Shown here piece by piece: positions 63,201 through 64,000 of a DNA stretch of 64,000 bases. The position numbers were made by a program, and so were the translations under genes. Position 1 is the first letter of the stretch, and each line of letters starts with the position of its first letter. The stretch is from Luscinia megarhynchos (Eukaryota > Chordata > Aves > Passeriformes > Turdidae). The notes beneath the pieces are model-generated. The model had not been told where the DNA came from. It searched no databases and worked only from the letters and a program-made list of their open reading frames with translations. Where the stretch lies: NCBI GenBank assembly GCA_034336665.1, contig JAPFBE010000003.1:57703352-57767351 (forward strand). Reading direction: 5' to 3'.

Positions 63201-64000
63201 CTCTTCTGTCTGTTCACTGTTTATCAGAAAAGGAAAGAGAGAGAGATACAGCACTGCAGCCTAAGAAAGCTGAAAATGAGTTTTGCTTCGTGATATCTGG
63301 TGGTTCTTGCAAAAATAATAACACCAACACCAAAACCAAGCTAGGACATCATGGCAACAGCAATCTGAACAGTAGAAATAGGATGATATTGTTGGTATTA
63401 AAGGATAGCTATCCTTTGCAAACTGACTGATGTAACTGTGTCAAATGAAAGCCAACTTTGTGCTGATTTCCTTGTCATATAAAAGGCAATGACTTAGTGA
63501 CTGTCACTTAATGTGCATTTGTTTTGAGTGAACAGTCGCATCCATCCACTTCATAATAAGGCTCCCGTTGTGAATAATATAATAAGCATGTGCAAGATAA
63601 AACCCATCAGAAGTGAATGTGTCAGTCAGAGTGATAAATATGCTGATTTGTTGATTCCTCCTCACCTCCACCCAAAACAAGATAAAGCAAATATAGAAAA
63701 ATGAAAATGTTCCCACACAAGGTAACAAATTTTGAGATCACAATAAAATGTACAGGAAGAATTTCCAACTGAAAAAGAAAAAACCTTCCCCTGTATTATA
63801 TATACAATGTGGTATCAGTGTTAATTGTCTGAACTTTGGAGTGGGATGTCATAAGAAGTCATGACAACTGCTAAGTGCTTGTCAAAGCCAAAATGGGATG
63901 AACCTACTCATTGGCAGGGAATTCCACCCGAAATATGCATTGGAGCAATTTTATTTTCTTTTAGTTGAAATCTAACTTTTGTATGCAGTCTGTAACTAAC
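60261..64000. other. Unique sequence, no gene seen
   Basis: The 60890-61460 part is somewhat GC-richer, with overlapping frames but no recognisable protein. Minus-strand frames of 144 codons (61225-61659) and 126 codons (62125-62505) are the longest here; neither has a motif or good splice context. Confidence 0.5.

Overview
This window looks like AT-rich, non-coding DNA from a bird nuclear genome, either intergenic or inside a very large intron. The best evidence is several CR1 retrotransposon copies of the avian type. They show CR1 3'-end landmarks (the ATTCTATG-type terminal repeat, the 'gttgcccag' block) and CR1 endonuclease peptide landmarks (for example NANKADILVGV). Two full-length solo LTRs of endogenous retroviruses are also present, each with target-site duplications. 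I see no bacterial operon structure, no rRNA, no intact tRNA and no CRISPR array. No protein gene can be named with confidence. Species and chromosome cannot be read from the sequence.

Layout. 0-9 kb is AT-rich unique sequence with an exon-like segment (943-1000), a possible tRNA-derived SINE relic (3828-3900) and a compound AACC/AAAAC microsatellite (7076-7199). 9-12 kb holds two CR1 copies in opposite orientations. 12-26 kb is mostly unique sequence with two strong inverted repeats (12545-12602 and 21745-21769) and one unusually long open frame on the minus strand (17714-18337). 26-27.3 kb carries a decayed LINE reverse-transcriptase relic. 29.4-29.8 kb is a 380-bp GAAA array. At 31-34.5 kb a CR1 is split by a 661-bp solo LTR, followed by a separate 639-bp solo LTR. 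37-41 kb is the best place to look for a real gene: a TATA-like box, an open frame with one membrane segment, a 36-bp exon-like unit and a terminal-exon candidate with splice acceptor, stop codon and polyadenylation signal. 41-64 kb has two more CR1 fragments, an ancient palindromic repeat relic, a purine-skewed block and a local cluster of CpG dinucleotides near 60 kb.

There is no gene network to describe. The window mainly records transposon history: CR1 insertion, internal deletions within CR1, later LTR insertion and recombination to solo LTRs, and microsatellite expansion. The gene-like signals at 37-41 kb, 17.7-18.3 kb and 0.94-1.0 kb are hypotheses. Cross-species alignment or RNA-seq would settle them.
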